Notes: generated from the sequence alone by a model not told the origin. DNA of 64,000 nt from Saussurea involucrata (GCA_033807775.1 CM066312.1:26323696-26387695), one strand, 5' to 3'; shown: positions 1-11,933, numbered from the stretch's first letter. Numbers and translations: made by a program.

Positions 1-597
1 CAAAAGGGTCCAATGGTCTGCATATTGCCACCCAACATGGCCAATGAAATAAAAGAAGGCCATGCAATTTTATACTTTTAACCCTTCTAGTTTAAAATGC
101 TTAAAATCACATTTTAACTATTTTAAACTTTCTCCTTTTAATTTTAGTTACATATGAGTCCATCATATGTATTAAAAAACTAAAAAATTATTATTTGCAT
201 CTATAATATTATGAATCATATTCATTTATATTTTCAAGAAATAATTAATATTTATCAAGAATCAAATTCTTATAAATATCAATTTTTTTTGGAAAGGAGG
301 CGGCACTCCTGGCAATATATAAACAGAAAAAAATAAAGTACACCTAAATGGCGAGGGACTCCCTCCCAAAAAGGAACTCCAACAAAAAGATAGGACAGGC
401 CCTACCCAAGGCGGAGAACCAAACTAACGAAAACCCAGCGTTACAACCAAACAAAAGCCACAAAACAACAAGCCAAAAGTAGCAGAGAGAAGAAACAAGC
501 CACATGACAAATAAAATGACAAAAAACTTAGCGAGAACCAGCGCCACCCAACGGGCTAAATCCACCATCGAAATCGACAAATCCATAGACAACACCC

Positions 598-3500
598 TTA
601 TTGTCCCGAAACCAACCTGAAACCACCACCCAACAGCCGCATCTCAACCACGCGATGAATATCAGCCACCAACTGCTGAACACTTTGTTTCTTAGTCGAG
701 AAAAGGCGATCATTCCTCTCATGCCAAATATAATAGATAGTTGCCGAAAACAGCAACTTTTGCCTCAATTTCGTGAATCTCCAATGCCCATGCCGAATAT
801 CTTCCAGGATGACTGGCCAAGTATTCGAAATCAACGGAACCTGCAAAGAGGTCTTAATACAAGACCAGACCTGGGCCGAGAAGGGGCAATCAAAAAACAG
901 ATGAGCATGTGAATCCAAGCAAACACTACACAATGAACACTTTAACGATCCCGCATCGCTTCTCCAGGCTTGCATCCTATCTTGCGTCGGAAGACGCATC
1001 TGGAATGCTAACCAAACACAAAAAGCATGCTTTGGAATATGTTTAGAGAACCAACAAACCCCATACCAAAACACCTTATCATAAGGGCCATCCAAGGTGT
1101 CCCAAACCTCCGAAACCGTAAAACTGGTAAGCTTTTAACGACGATTCAGCCACATGATCTGATCCCGAATCCCCAGAAAAACGCATGTCACCGTAACCAC
1201 CTGAAGATCCGAACATCGACGCACCCACTCATGCGGCCAAACCTGCTGTATGGAACCAATAACATCCGCAACTGTAGAGTCCTTAGTGAATCCAGTCGCA
1301 TGAACCACTCTGTATGAGAGATACCTCGAAAGGTGGCCAACCGATAGCCACTTATCCTCCCAAGCATTCGTAGAATTCCCATCGCCCACAACATGCATAA
1401 AATATGGCCGAAATTGCTCCCGAAGATCAAGCAACCTACGCCAAACCCAAGTAGACGAACTGGATGGGATAACATTCCACAAACTAGAGTCCCGCAAGCG
1501 ATGCACATGAACCCACGAAACCCATAATGAATCACGCTTCCGCAAAATATCCCATAAGTGCGCGGAAAGAAGGCATCTATTCCATAGCGCAAGCCATTTT
1601 AAGCCCAAACCACCCATTTCCTTCGGTTTACAAACTTCACTCCAGGCAAGACGAGCTCTACCTCTCGAGCTATCACCATGAGCGCATAAAAAATCTCTGA
1701 ATAGTCTTTCTAAATCATGCAATACCGAAGTAGGAACCAAAAAGACCATCATCCAATACAATTGCAAGGACTCTAAAACTGATTTAATCAACTGTAAGCG
1801 ACCACACGAAGGCGTTTAGACGAGAGAGGCACTCCAAGATATCTAAACGGTAGAGAGCCCGTCTGAAAAGGTAACAACTGAGATATAGCATCTCTAACCG
1901 GCTGATCTACATTCGAAAAGTATACTGAGCTTTTGGCCATACTTGGACGCAACCCCGAAGCATCCGCAAAATCATCCAAAGCATGCTTTAAAACTCGAAC
2001 CGATACATAACCATTGGTAAAAACCATAATATCATTCGCAAAGCATAAATGTGTCAAATGCGTTCGAGTACATCCTTTATGAAATCGGAAATTACCATCC
2101 ACCTCGATACGTCTCTGAAGAAAGCATGAAAACGCCTCCATGACCAATGTAAACAGATAGGGAGAAAGAGGGCATCCTTGACGAATCCCACGAGCCCCCC
2201 TAAAGAAACCATGAGATTCACCATTAACAATCACCGAATAGGACGTGGTGGTTACAAGTTCCATAATCCAATGGCGCATGATGGGATGAAATCCCATCCC
2301 CTCAAGCACTGCATAGAAGAAACCCCAGTCGACTGTATCATAAGCCTTTTGAATATGGATCTTAAAAGCACAATTCGGAGAAGTCGTCACTCTATCATAA
2401 CCGACCAATAGCTCATGGGCCATCATGATGTTATCAGAAATACGCCTACCCGGAATAAAAGCCGACTGGTTTGGACTAACCAAACCATCAAGGAACTCAC
2501 GAATCCTCCACGAAATGATCTTACTTATGCATTTATAAACCACCTTACACAACGAGATAGGACGATATTCCGTCACCTTAAAAGCTTTAGGTGACTTTGG
2601 AATGAGGCAGATCGACGTAAGATTAACTTCACGAGCTAAGCGACCCCAATAAAAGAAATCTTGAACAGCAAGAGCCACATCCGCCCCAACAATGTCCCAA
2701 GAAGCCTAAAAAAACTTCGCTGAGAACCAGTCCGAACCCGGCGCACGGTCATCCCCAATAGCAAACATGGCAGTTTTGACTTCCTCCGTAGTGATAGGAA
2801 GAATCATAAAGTTTGCGTCCGCAATCGAAATCTTGGCCCGAAACAGATCATTCGATAATCCCGGATTAAGCAAAGGGTCCCTCTCCCCAAGAATATGCTG
2901 GAAATGATCCACAAAAACTTGCTCCACACCCGGACCACTTACCACGGTACCACTAGCATCCATTACCGAATCCACCCGAGAGTGATGCTTTCGTTCCATA
3001 ACCGAGCGGTGGAAAAAAGCCGTATTAGAGTCACCCTCAGATAACCAACATACCTTCGCCCGTTGCCGGAAATTCTCCTCCTCCACTAGTAAGGCGTCAT
3101 GATAGGCACCCATTTCATGATCTAAATCCTGCTGCAACAGATCATTGGATGGATCTAAATCCACCACCTTTTGCACCTCGTCCACTTCGATACGAAGATC
3201 TTTAACCAGCTTAGAAAGACTCCCATGCATAGAACGAAGTCTACGGAGGGGAGTTTTAGTAGCTTTCAAACGGGTCAGCAATTTAAACATCAAGGAGCCA
3301 TCCACACGACGAGTCCAAGAATCAGCAACTGTCGCTAAGAAATCAGCATGATGAACTAAAAAATTGTCAAATTTAAACGGTCGATTTCCGTTTACCACAA
3401 CACTTTCCACCGTAGTGACCATAGGAGCATGATCCGAGACTCCCCTTGGCAAAAACTTGGTCGAAACACCAGAAAATTCATCACCAAGACAAGTATTCAT

Positions 3501-4118
3501 CATTACACGATCCAACTTCCGCACAACACCTCTACCCCCTCTCGGCTTTTGAACCCAAGTATAGAGAATTCCAGAAAATCGAACATCAAAAATGTTAAGA
3601 ACACCCACACAATCCAAAAAATCTGCCATGCCATGATCAATTCGGGAAGACCCACCCTCACTCTCCTCCGGATGTAAAACAGTGTTAAAATCACCCATTA
3701 GAAGCCAAGGATGGGAAGAAACAAAATTACCAAAATGAAGCAAGTTCTCCCACAAGATGCGACGCCGAATAGCATTATTATCACCATAGATAACCGAAAT
3801 AAAAAAAAAAGTCTGTCGAACCTCGAAGACAAATCTTACAATGCATAACTTGGTCCGTCATTGAAACAACAAAAACATCCATAACAAATGGATTCCAACC
3901 AGCAATAATGCGAGTGCCATGCAAACAAACCGAATGGTTTGAAACCCATGACCAATTCCCAAAAACGTTCCTCGTAACCAAATCCAAACTGGACGCAACA
4001 ACATGCGTTTCCAGCATAGCACAAAAGAAATATAATTCAAATGGACAAAAGATTTTACCTCCCGTTGTTTGATCGAGGAATTCAACCCTCGAATATTCCA
4101 AGCGCCAAGCTTTAACAT
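598..4118 (-). pseudogene. LINE copy 1 ORF2 (endonuclease, reverse transcriptase, zf-RVT), broken
   Basis: The frame opens near 4118 with WNIRGLN, the start of an APE-type endonuclease, and shifts frame twice before the block ending at 2706, which contains GDFNTVLHP and GVSDHAPM, both endonuclease motifs. An in-frame TAG at 2706-2708 stands where the LINE at 60913 has a lysine codon. The reverse transcriptase core follows (2678-1788) with FIPGRRISDNI and GIRQGCPLSPYLF. Its catalytic motif reads FAND instead of FADD, so a metal-binding aspartate is lost. About 80 bases are missing near 1790, and a further frameshift near 1135 precedes the cysteine-rich zf-RVT region (1095-598, CSLCSVCLDSHAHLFFDC). 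It is a dead pseudogene. Confidence 0.92.
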
Positions 4119-4230
4119 TGAGAAGCGGGGATGGTAGTGTCTTCCACACCCGACACTGAAGGACTATAACACACTAGTAGCCCTTAAAGATGGGTCAACC
4201 GACGTCCAATTCTCCCTTTCCATAGAAGGA

Positions 4231-4413
4231 TCACCCTCTTCTTCCATCAGAGACGAGAACCGATTCGAGTTCGGCTTTAATTTTGCAAGAAGGGGCAGAC
4301 GGATGAACCTCCATTTTCGATGGAGCCGGCTTCTTCAGGATGCCACGAATTCTTGGTTGAACAATCGCAGATTGTTGCACTCTTTCCCGGTTTTCCTCCA
4401 CTCCAGTTATCAC
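4231..4413 (-). pseudogene. LINE copy 1 ORF1, C-terminal remnant
   Basis: About 60 codons containing RGILKKPAPSK. The full LINE at 28787-35059 has the related RGILKTSNKF near the end of its ORF1, just before ORF2. The fragment sits directly against the 5' truncation point at 4420. ORF1 of plant L1 elements encodes an RNA-binding protein, but neither the DUF4283 region nor the zinc knuckle is retained here. Confidence 0.7.
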
Positions 4414-4521
4414 TGTGGACTATCAATTTTGGTGTCTACTTGCTATATGGTGTGACCCTATAGGATCATATATTACCGGTAATATTATTTTATAATCATT
4501 CTTGAGCATATGGAACCAATA

Positions 4522-5307
4522 ATCTCCCACTTGCTCAAGATTGTATTATAGAATGATATAGATAGTGGTTGACGTTTAGCAACATCTCACTGCCCCCAGC
4601 AATATATGACTGTAAATGCCATTTAACAACATCCAATTCCCAGAACCTCATAGATTTAATTGATGTATAAGGTGTGTTATCAGTTATCCCTTTGTTTGGA
4701 CATCATGTTGAACATGAGACATGGATCACTATCATTCTCATCTATTGTTCACCTTTTGGTAAGGCGCCTTAGATGTCTCACTCTTAACATATTTAGAGAA
4801 ACAAATCCCATCTTGACTACATACGCCTCTCATGCAGTTCATGCCATGCCCAATAATGGCCTTTATAGATGCCTTTTTCAAGAACAACGGTTAACCATAT
4901 CAAAGCATAACACTCCCTACACTTGAGTCCCAAATATGAATCTCAGGTAAAAGGATACAAAGATAATTACCTTTATTCAAGTGTCACTCATGACGAAGAT
5001 CCATGAAGTGATCTTGAAATGGGTCATGTCCAGTACTTGTTCTCCAGCAAGTACCTATGAACTTGGTTACAACACCTTGCTACTTTTACTCTTAAAAGTC
5101 AACCAATCCAATTCATATTAGTCTTACTTCATAGTTGCTCCCACAACTATGATCGACTATGGACATTTTAGAATAACTAATTTATTCAAGGATTTAAACA
5201 TGCTAATATGGAACTCAACAAGTATTTAATAAAAAACATCTAAACAAAATGATTCATTTCAATAGTTGTTGCTTTTCATTGTTCCAAAATCCAAATACTA
5301 AACCAAA
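4522..5307 (-). other. Polypurine tract and 3' untranslated region of copia A copy 1
   Basis: Positions 4522-4533 are the complement of CAAGTGGGAGAT, a polypurine tract directly abutting the LTR, where plus-strand DNA synthesis is primed in copia elements. The remaining roughly 770 bases up to the RNase H stop hold no gene. A plus-strand open frame at 4660-4926 is antisense to the element. The equivalent sequence in copy 3 is 55502-56287. Confidence 0.75.
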
Positions 5308-5853
5308 TCAAATCCATTCACTAGAGTAACGAAGTCCTATAGCTCTAGCGTGATCATCATGCTTAGCTAATGGGTCTGCCAAATTTTGATCTGTATGAAC
5401 TTTGCGAATACTTATTTCACCACTTTCAACTTCATCACGTATATAGTTGAATTTCCGGCGAATGTGCCTGGTCCTTTTCTGTGACATGGCATCATTAGCT
5501 ATGGCTATGGCACCCTCATTATCACAAAGGATCTCTAAGGGATCCTGAATGGTAGGGACCACCCGTAGATCTTCAATGAACTTCTTCATCCAAGCAGCTT
5601 CTTGTGCAACCTGTGATGCAGCAATGTACTCTGACTCTGTAGTGTATTGTGCAACCACGCTCTGCTTGGAACTCATCCAAGAGATGGCGCCTCCATTCAT
5701 AATAAAGACAAAACCAGAATGTGACTTACAATTATCTCTATCCGTCTGGAAGCTAGCATCAGTATAACATTTTATACTAAGGCTTTCTTCCCGACCTCCA
5801 TAGATAAGGAACATTTCTTTGGTTCTTCGTAAGTACCTTAGAATGTTCTTCAC
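5308..5853 (-). pseudogene. Copia A copy 1 RNase H domain
   Basis: C-terminal RNase H of the polyprotein, with CYTDASF, SSKQSVV, LCDNEGAIAIANDA and the tail KVHTDQNLADP that is standard for plant copia elements. It removes RNA from the RNA-DNA hybrid during reverse transcription. It is out of frame with the upstream reverse transcriptase, with the frame breaking near 5880. Compared with copy 3 (56288-56719), codons near 5363 are deleted in frame, removing FMKSLPP. It ends at a stop just before the 3' untranslated region. Confidence 0.9.
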
Positions 5854-5873
5854 AGCAATCCAATGACCTTCTC

Positions 5874-7670
5874 CTAGATCTTGTGGTATCTACTCGTCAT
5901 GCTCAAAGCATACGATACATCCGGTCTCATGCATATCATAGCATACATGATAGATCCAATTGCAGAAGCATATGGATTGCCATCCATTCTGCCTCGCTCA
6001 GCCTCTGTGCTAGGACATTGAGATTTGCTCAATATGGTACCAGATGGCATCGGCAATGACCCTCTCTTAGAGTCCTGCATCTTGAACCTTTTCAAGATTT
6101 TTTCAATGTATGCATTTTGACTTAAACCTATAAGTCTTCTTGATCTATCTCTATAGATCTTAATACCAAGAATATAGGCTGCTTCACCTAAATCTTTCAT
6201 TGAGAAACATTTCTCAAGCCAAGCCTTAACCTCTTTCATAGAGGGAATATCATTTCCAAAGATCAGTATGTCATCCACATACAACACAAGAAACGTTACA
6301 ATGCTCCCACTAGTTTTCTTGAAAACACATGGTTCATCTTCATTTTTAATGAAACCAAACTCTTTTATTTTCTCATTAAAATGAAGATTCCAACTTTGAT
6401 ATGCTTGTTTTAGTCCATAAATGGATCTCTTAAGCTTACACACTTTATTAGGATACTTTGGATCGACAAAACCTTCAGGATGAACCATATAGACATCTTC
6501 AGTTAAGTGTCCATTCAGAAAAGCCATTTTGACGTCCATTTGCCATATCTCATAGTCATAATATGCAGCAATGGCAAACAGTATTCTAATAGACTTGATC
6601 ATAGCCACAGGAGAGAAGGTTTCATTATAGTCAATACCATGAATTTGAGTGAAACCTTTCGCCACAAGTCTTGCTTTGTATGTGTTCAAATTTCCTTCCA
6701 TGTCGGTTTTCTTCTTGAAAACCCATTTACTTCCTACAGACATGCTGTTGGGAGGAAGATCAACCAAGTCCCATACTTGATTATCATATATGGATTGCAT
6801 CTCAGTGTTCATGGCTTCGAGCCAATGATCATATTCAGAACCTGTCATGGCACTTTGGTAGTTGGTGGGTTCATCAGAATCCACCAAGAAACAACATTCA
6901 TCATAAGATATGGAAAAACCATATCTTTCTGGTTCATGTCGTACTCTACCAGATTTGCGAACACTTTGTGTCTCATTTGTCTCCTGACCAATCATTAGTT
7001 CAGGTTCAACATCTCGTTGTTGAGTACTAGTGCCAACCTCAGGTGCATCAGCTAATGGTTCTTCCTCAAGTACCATTTGCCTCCCTCTTGCTTCTTCCAT
7101 TAGAATCTTAGTCTCCAGGAATTCAGCTTTTCGAGCGATAAAAACTTTATTCTCGGCGGGATTGTAGAAATAGTATCCTATACAATCTTTAGGATATCCT
7201 ACAAAAATGCATTTAGTAGATCTGGGATCTAATTTGTTTGAAGCTTCTTGTCTCACATAAGCATCACATCCCCATACCCTTAAATATGATAAGGATGGAA
7301 CCTTTCCATGCCAAATCTCATAAGGTGTTTTATCTACTTTCTTGGTTGGAGCCATATTCAAAATACGGGTAGAAGTAATTAAGACGTAACTCCAAAATGA
7401 TAAAGGAAGAGTGCTCCTATTCATCATAGAGCGAACCATATCTAGTAAGGTTCGGTTCCTCCTCTCAGACACACCATTGTGTTGTGGTGTTCTAGGTGGA
7501 GTAAGTTGTGAGATAATCCCACGATGCTCTAGATGATTTAGGAATTCATCACTCAGATATTCACCTCCTCTATCGGAGCGAAGGACTTTAATGGTTTTAT
7601 TGAGTTGGTTCTCAACTTCACTTTGAAACAATTTGAACATTTCAAATGCTTCACGTTTATGTTTCATCAA
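5874..7670 (-). pseudogene. Copia A copy 1 integrase core and reverse transcriptase
   Basis: A 598-codon stretch. The N-terminal part is the integrase catalytic region, with DRGGEYLS and TPQHNGVSERRNRTL carrying the second aspartate and the glutamate of the DDE triad. The reverse transcriptase follows, with WVFKKKTDMEG, QMDVKMAFLNG and the catalytic YVDDILIFG (codons near 6270-6281 on the minus strand). The frame is separated from the protease part by a two-base deletion near 7762, seen by comparing copy 3 at 56718, and from RNase H by another shift near 5880. The catalytic motifs themselves are intact, suggesting fairly recent decay. Confidence 0.93.
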
Positions 7671-8530
7671 ATAAACATAACCATAACGACTGAAGTCGTG
7701 AATGAAGGTGATGAAGAATCTAGCACCATCTCTTGATATGGTTCTGAAAGGACCGCATACTCAGTATGTATGATTCCTAACAGATCTTTAGCCCTTTCAC
7801 TAGAACTAGAGAAAGGAGCTTTGGTCATCTTCCCACATAGACAAGATTCGCATATATCAAATGATTCATCCTCATTTGCCTTCAAAATACCACTCTTTTG
7901 AAGTTGGGATATGCGTTTCTTGTTTATATGGCCAATACGACAATGCCATAAATAAGAATTGCTTAAATCATTCTTGAGTCTTTTGGTGTTAGCATGGTAT
8001 ATAGAACTATCGTTTATTGGACTATCTAGTTTTACTTCATATATTCCATTAAGAGGTCTAGCCTCGAAATAGAGCATATCATTCTTGTAAGCATGAATAA
8101 AATTGTCTTTAAAATGATAAGTAAAACCAGATTGTTTTAAACGAGCAACTGAAATAATATTCCTGGTCAAGCCAGGGACATAACACACATTGTTTAATGT
8201 CAAATACAGGCCATTCGGTAAATGTAAATCGTAATCTCTAAAAGCTTGAGCTTCAACTCTTGCTCCATTTCCCACGTGGAGTACGATTTCGCCTGTCTTC
8301 AACTGCTTACTTTTTCTGAACCCCTGTAACATGTTACATATGTGAGTTCCACACCCAGTATCAAATACCCAAGTGTTAGGTGAAAAAGTAAATAGATCTA
8401 ATTCTATCACATAGATACCTGAAGACCCTACCTCGGTCTTTTTCTTCTTCAACTCGGCCAGGTAAGTAGGACAGTTCCTTTTCCAATGACCAATAGCGCC
8501 ACATTCAAAACATGCGTCTTCTTTGGCCAC
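7667..8530 (-). pseudogene. Copia A copy 1 zinc knuckle, protease and integrase N-terminus
   Basis: It begins with the nucleocapsid-type knuckle CFECGAIGHWKRNC (C-X2-C-X4-H-X4-C), then the aspartic protease site VFDTGCGTHIC, where DTG is the active-site triplet, then the GAG-pre-integrase region with SYLWHCRIGHINKKRI and CESCLCGK, the histidine-cysteine zinc-binding part of integrase. It is in the same frame as gag (8567-9271) but separated from it by one TAG. The end at 7667 is a frameshift artefact: sister copy 3 continues correctly here with HTDVCGPFRTI. Confidence 0.92.
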
Positions 8531-8566
8531 TTTCTCCTTCTTTTTAGTTTCTAGGGTTCGGGCAAC

Positions 8567-9271
8567 CTACTTGCCTTTGCCCTTAACAAACTTAGCCTTG
8601 GAGTTAGGGGTTTTGGGTGTCTTGGTCCCACTCTCCCGAATCATGAGCACATGAGGGGTTTTCTTTGGAAGATTCTTATCAGCAGTTTTGAGCATCTGAT
8701 GCAGTTCTGAGATAGGTTTCTCCCAACCATTCATGTTAAAGTTCATGATGAAGGGGTCATAGGATTTGGGTAAAGAGTTCAGAATTATATCTGTTGCCAA
8801 TTCCGTTGGATATTTAGAGCCAAGACGCTCCAAATGATCCAAATGACCTTTCATCATGAGGACGTGATTACTCACATTTCGTCCCTCCTCCATCTTACAT
8901 GCGTGCAACGATCGAACAGTTTCGAAGCGTTCTATTCGGGCTTGCTGTTGGAACATTTCCTTCAGCTGATTGATCATATCAAATGCCGTGTGATTCTCGA
9001 AAATCTCTTGAAGTTCGGGAATCATTGAGGCCAGCATGAGACTCGACACTTCGACCGAATCATCCACATGTTTCGACCATTCAGCGTGAGGAGCCCTAGG
9101 AGTAACGGGAGGTTCATCGGGAATTGGGGTATCCAACACATACAACTTCTTTTCTGGCTTGAGAACAATTCTTAGGTTTCGGTGCCAGTTCAAGAAGTTG
9201 GTGTGGTTAAGTTTTTCCTTTTCTAGGATGGATCGAAGGTAATTGGTGTGGTGGTTCGTACTTTGTGCCAT
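8567..9271 (-). pseudogene. Copia A copy 1 gag
   Basis: The gag capsid region starts at MAQSTNHHTNYL and continues with FLNWHRNLRIVL and FDMINQLKEMF, the UBN2-type gag of plant copia elements, with a lysine-rich linker at the end. The stop at 8567-8569 is TAG, where copies 2 and 3 have CAG at the same codon, so this is a C-to-T nonsense change, and the frame continues straight into the zinc knuckle. Gag forms the virus-like particle that carries element RNA. The start codon is supported by its conservation in copy 2 at 51362. Confidence 0.92.
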
Positions 9272-9675
9272 CTACAAAATTTAACAAGGTTCTATTTAGT
9301 ATTTTCGATTTTTAAAACTTTATTTATTAATACCCTTCATGTAGTTAAAACATTAATAATATAAAGTCTAGGATCCAACGTTGCAAAACAAATAAATGGT
9401 TAGGTGACCTTTATCCCATCTATTTAATTCAACAAGGTAGGTGACGTTTACCAATTACATCCAAATGTAATTCCTAGTAATATGGGATCCTTAACAACGT
9501 TTGTTAATTGGCATATTTCATCCCATCTATGCCTCGGGTTTCTAATGCTTAGGTGACCTTTATCACAAAAGATTCCCGATCAAGTCATCCAACTTGAACA
9601 ACATGTGGAATCGGCGCATAACTAGTGGTTAGGTGACCTTTATCCCACTAGAAATCGCGAAACCACCTCGGCCAT
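9272..9675 (-). other. Leader of copia A copy 1 with repeated TAGGTGACCTTTATCCC motif
   Basis: Untranslated sequence between gag and the point where element B is inserted. It contains the motif TAGGTGACCTTTATCCC or close variants at 9411, 9438, 9550 and 9630, with one more at 43004 in the continuation of this leader. Copy 2 has all five in the same order (51492, 51529, 51641, 51721, 51787). No coding sequence is seen. The position upstream of gag is where packaging and dimerisation signals lie in retroelements, but that role here is inference. Confidence 0.7.
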
Positions 9676-10046
9676 TGTGAATCCCAGTTTGATCAGGTAA
9701 CAACGATTCAATGAGAAATAACAAAAACAATTAATTATTTCAACTTGTCATCCCTCTCATATTCATAAATCAAGATAGTTACAAAGGTTTGAATGGAAAA
9801 ACTATCTCTCTCTAACAATTAAGCTCTCAATTTGTCTAATGAATCGCTTAACCTAAAACTAAGGTTAAGACAAACCTTGTATACTTAGGCCTTTAAACAA
9901 ACAAGGCCTAAGCCCATTAGACAAAACTAAGCCCATTTAACATAATTAAGGCTTTTACAATTATTAAATAATCTAATTAATCTAATTACGCACTATATAA
10001 TTATTTATATATCTTTCTAATATGTAGGACATTTATGGTCCTAACA
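9676..10046 (-). repeat. 3' LTR of element B
   Basis: It is a 371-base LTR. It matches 42608-42978 with six substitutions by eye and no length change. It is flanked on the inner side by ATCTCCCCCT, the complement of a polypurine tract, which identifies it as the 3' LTR of a minus-strand element. Confidence 0.92.
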
Positions 10047-11933
10047 ATCTCCCCCTAAAGATATATAAATAAAAATCGGTCTTGAAACCTTCAAGTCTTG
10101 ATCTTCTCTTCCTTTGAATCTTTGTAACTCTATGGTGTAGCATGTCTTCATGTCTTTCAACGCTCCCCCTTGAATAACGCTCTTGAATTTGATTTCAGCT
10201 TTAAAAGAACTTGTAGAACCAATATGCTCGATGGAGGAAATAATTTGAAGCGCACACCACTTGATAAGAAATGAGAATAATTGATTACATGTAAGCACTT
10301 TGATCACTTGTATGCACTTTGGAAATCTTTGGATCTCGGAACAGAACTGTTACTCCCCCTCGGCTTTTGCATGGAGACTTATTTACTCCCCCTCGGCTTT
10401 TGCTAACTCCCTCTCAACTTGATATTTGGTGTCTTTGAATCTGTACCCTTTCTCCCCCTCATGATGAGTAGGAGCATCCGGAGCATCATGCACATTCAAA
10501 GACGATGGTAACGAGTAGCAAAAAAATCCAGATCAAAACATTAAGTAACAAGAACGGGGTAATCAACTAACACAAAAACACGTTAGTAACTGTTATCACA
10601 ACAATTTAAAAAATTATGTGGCCTATGTTCAGAGTTGGCAATGGGGTATCTCTGATAGGACTTCCAGTTATCACTGAAGTAAAATTTAAAAAAATTACTT
10701 CTCAAACTGTTCCGGCAATATCACGAAGATATGCAAATGGAATCACAAAGACTCGTGCAAGTGTGAAAGAAAATAAATTAAATCGATTTGGCTCAAAAAT
10801 TGATTTAACCTGGAACGCAAGTTAAAAATCAATTGACACAGTGATTAGAATATGAAGTTTGGAGACCGGAGCTGATGTCTTCCTTTTTCAATATCTAAGA
10901 CCTCCTAGTGAGGAATAGATAGATTATGTGCTAATTCTCCGTGAATATATGAAACAAGTATCTGTTGTGAGATACTTGAGTGGCTAGGTGGGGTGACACG
11001 AGTTATCGACACTGGGTCCATGTTTGTTTCAATATTCATCTCCAAAGAACGAGAATTAATAGATTATGTGGTTACCCGGATAACTGACTCGGTTTGGTAA
11101 GGACCAATAGTTCTTTTAAGTCCTGTCACATCCTCACCATATTCTTTTCTCTCCAAACTCATCTATCAATCTAGACCCCTCACTGTAGTCTATAAGGGAT
11201 GTGTTTCTTGGGTAGGTCCTTCCGGTTCTGGATAGACCATAGAAACGATGTTAATCCTAAAACTCCTTTCATGCAACGAGTAAAGCATTTAAGTAAACAG
11301 GGAAATACAAGTTCTAAACTGAATTGTTTAGAAGTCAACCTTTAAAGATCGAGTCCTGATCTTAGATGATCAGAAGTCATGCTTTTAAGAACGAGTTCTG
11401 AACTGAATTGTTCAGAAGTCATTAAAATGAAGTCCGAGTTCTGATCTGAGGTAATCAGAAGTCATTAAATTATTTGAAATATGGAATTTCAAGAAACAAA
11501 ATCAAGCGCAAAACAGAATGACTCAGTAAGCACAATGTTTGCTAGAAGGAGAGAATGATCAGAAAGTTTAATTGTGAAGAACAAGTCACAATTATTGTAT
11601 CAGATAAGAATGGAATCATTTGCAAGAAATAGCGAACTTGGAAAACAACTAGGAATTCAAACGAGTGTATTTCCAACGAAAAAATCAACGAATATGTGAG
11701 ACATGGAAATAACTAAGTCAAGAAAAATGACACGTGGCAATCATGGAATTTAAAAATGGAGAATAACAAACACAAGTAAGTTATTCAGAATGAATTTCCA
11801 ATGTCTTTGAATTCACTTAGAAGTTCACTTACTTTCATAGTACTCCCCCTCAAATGTGGCATAACCTTTGAATGCTCGTCATGTGATGTGAAAAATAGGA
11901 ATTTAAACGCACATGACATTCCTGCAAAACAAA
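10047..11933 (-). other. Polypurine tract and non-coding 3' region of element B
   Basis: Positions 10047-10056 complement the polypurine tract AGGGGGAGAT next to the 3' LTR. The next 1.9 kb holds no recognisable domain. In autonomous relatives the protease, integrase, reverse transcriptase and RNase H would lie here. An 88-codon minus frame at 10041-10307 and a 69-codon plus frame at 10616-10825 resemble nothing I know. Repeated phrases such as TACTCCCCCTCGGCTTTTGC (near 10350 and 10384) and the hairpin repeats at 11311-11464 are the visible structure. Confidence 0.6.
11311..11464. repeat. Four imperfect hairpin repeats
   Basis: The unit TTCTGAACTGAATTGTTCAGAA and variants occur four times, at about 11312, 11354, 11396 and 11439, each followed by GTCA. 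Within each unit the two arms pair (for example TTCTGAAC with GTTCAGAA), and paired changes keep the arms complementary in several units. Confidence 0.6.

Larger units (their letters stand above)
287..4420 (-). mobile_element. L1-clade LINE, copy 1, 5'-truncated
   Basis: A non-LTR retrotransposon inserted into the copia LTR. The 10-base target-site duplication TATCAATTTT is at 277-286 and 4421-4430, and the uninterrupted sister LTR at about 55403 has a single copy. A short T run after the left duplication is the complement of the poly(A) tail, so the element runs on the minus strand. It holds the tail of ORF1, then ORF2 with endonuclease, reverse transcriptase and a C-terminal zinc-binding domain. 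Compared with the longer LINE at 28787-35059 it lacks the 5' UTR and most of ORF1. Many stops and frameshifts make it dead. Confidence 0.93.
1..4521 (-). repeat. 3' LTR of copia A copy 1, split by a LINE
   Basis: Positions 1-286 and 4431-4521 match 55125-55501, the upper part of the intact LTR at 54634-55501. The window start therefore cuts the LTR. The terminus at 4521 reads AACCAATA where the sister copy has AACCAACA, followed on both by ATCTCCCACTTG, the complement of a polypurine tract. The LINE at 287-4420 accounts for the gap. Confidence 0.88.
1..9675 (-). mobile_element. Ty1/copia element A, copy 1, 3' part (LTR, pol, gag, leader start)
   Basis: Read on the minus strand this is leader, gag, protease, integrase, reverse transcriptase, RNase H, polypurine tract, then 3' LTR, the Ty1/copia order. 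The window opens inside the 3' LTR. The element is interrupted by LINE-1 in its LTR and by element B in its leader, after which the leader continues at 42984 and, beyond another interruption, at 49471. Its 5' LTR is the truncated copy at 49940-50352. Two sister copies lie at 50353-54633 and 55502-58105, which allows the breaks in each to be recognised by comparison. All coding frames are damaged, so it is non-autonomous. The copia assignment is firm; the lineage within copia is not determined. Confidence 0.9.

Noticed and set aside
4660..4926. Plus-strand 88-codon frame found in both A1 and A3 (55640-55906)
   Set aside because: It is antisense to the 3' untranslated region of a copia element. 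Presence in two copies follows from homology of the DNA. Several amino acid changes and no recognisable domain give no sign of selection.
6507..6998. Plus-strand 163-codon frame
   Set aside because: It is antisense to the well-supported copia reverse transcriptase on the minus strand.
10041..10307. 88-codon minus frame next to the 3' LTR of B
   Set aside because: It is in the element's sense direction but overlaps the polypurine tract and LTR edge, and no domain or conserved motif is seen.
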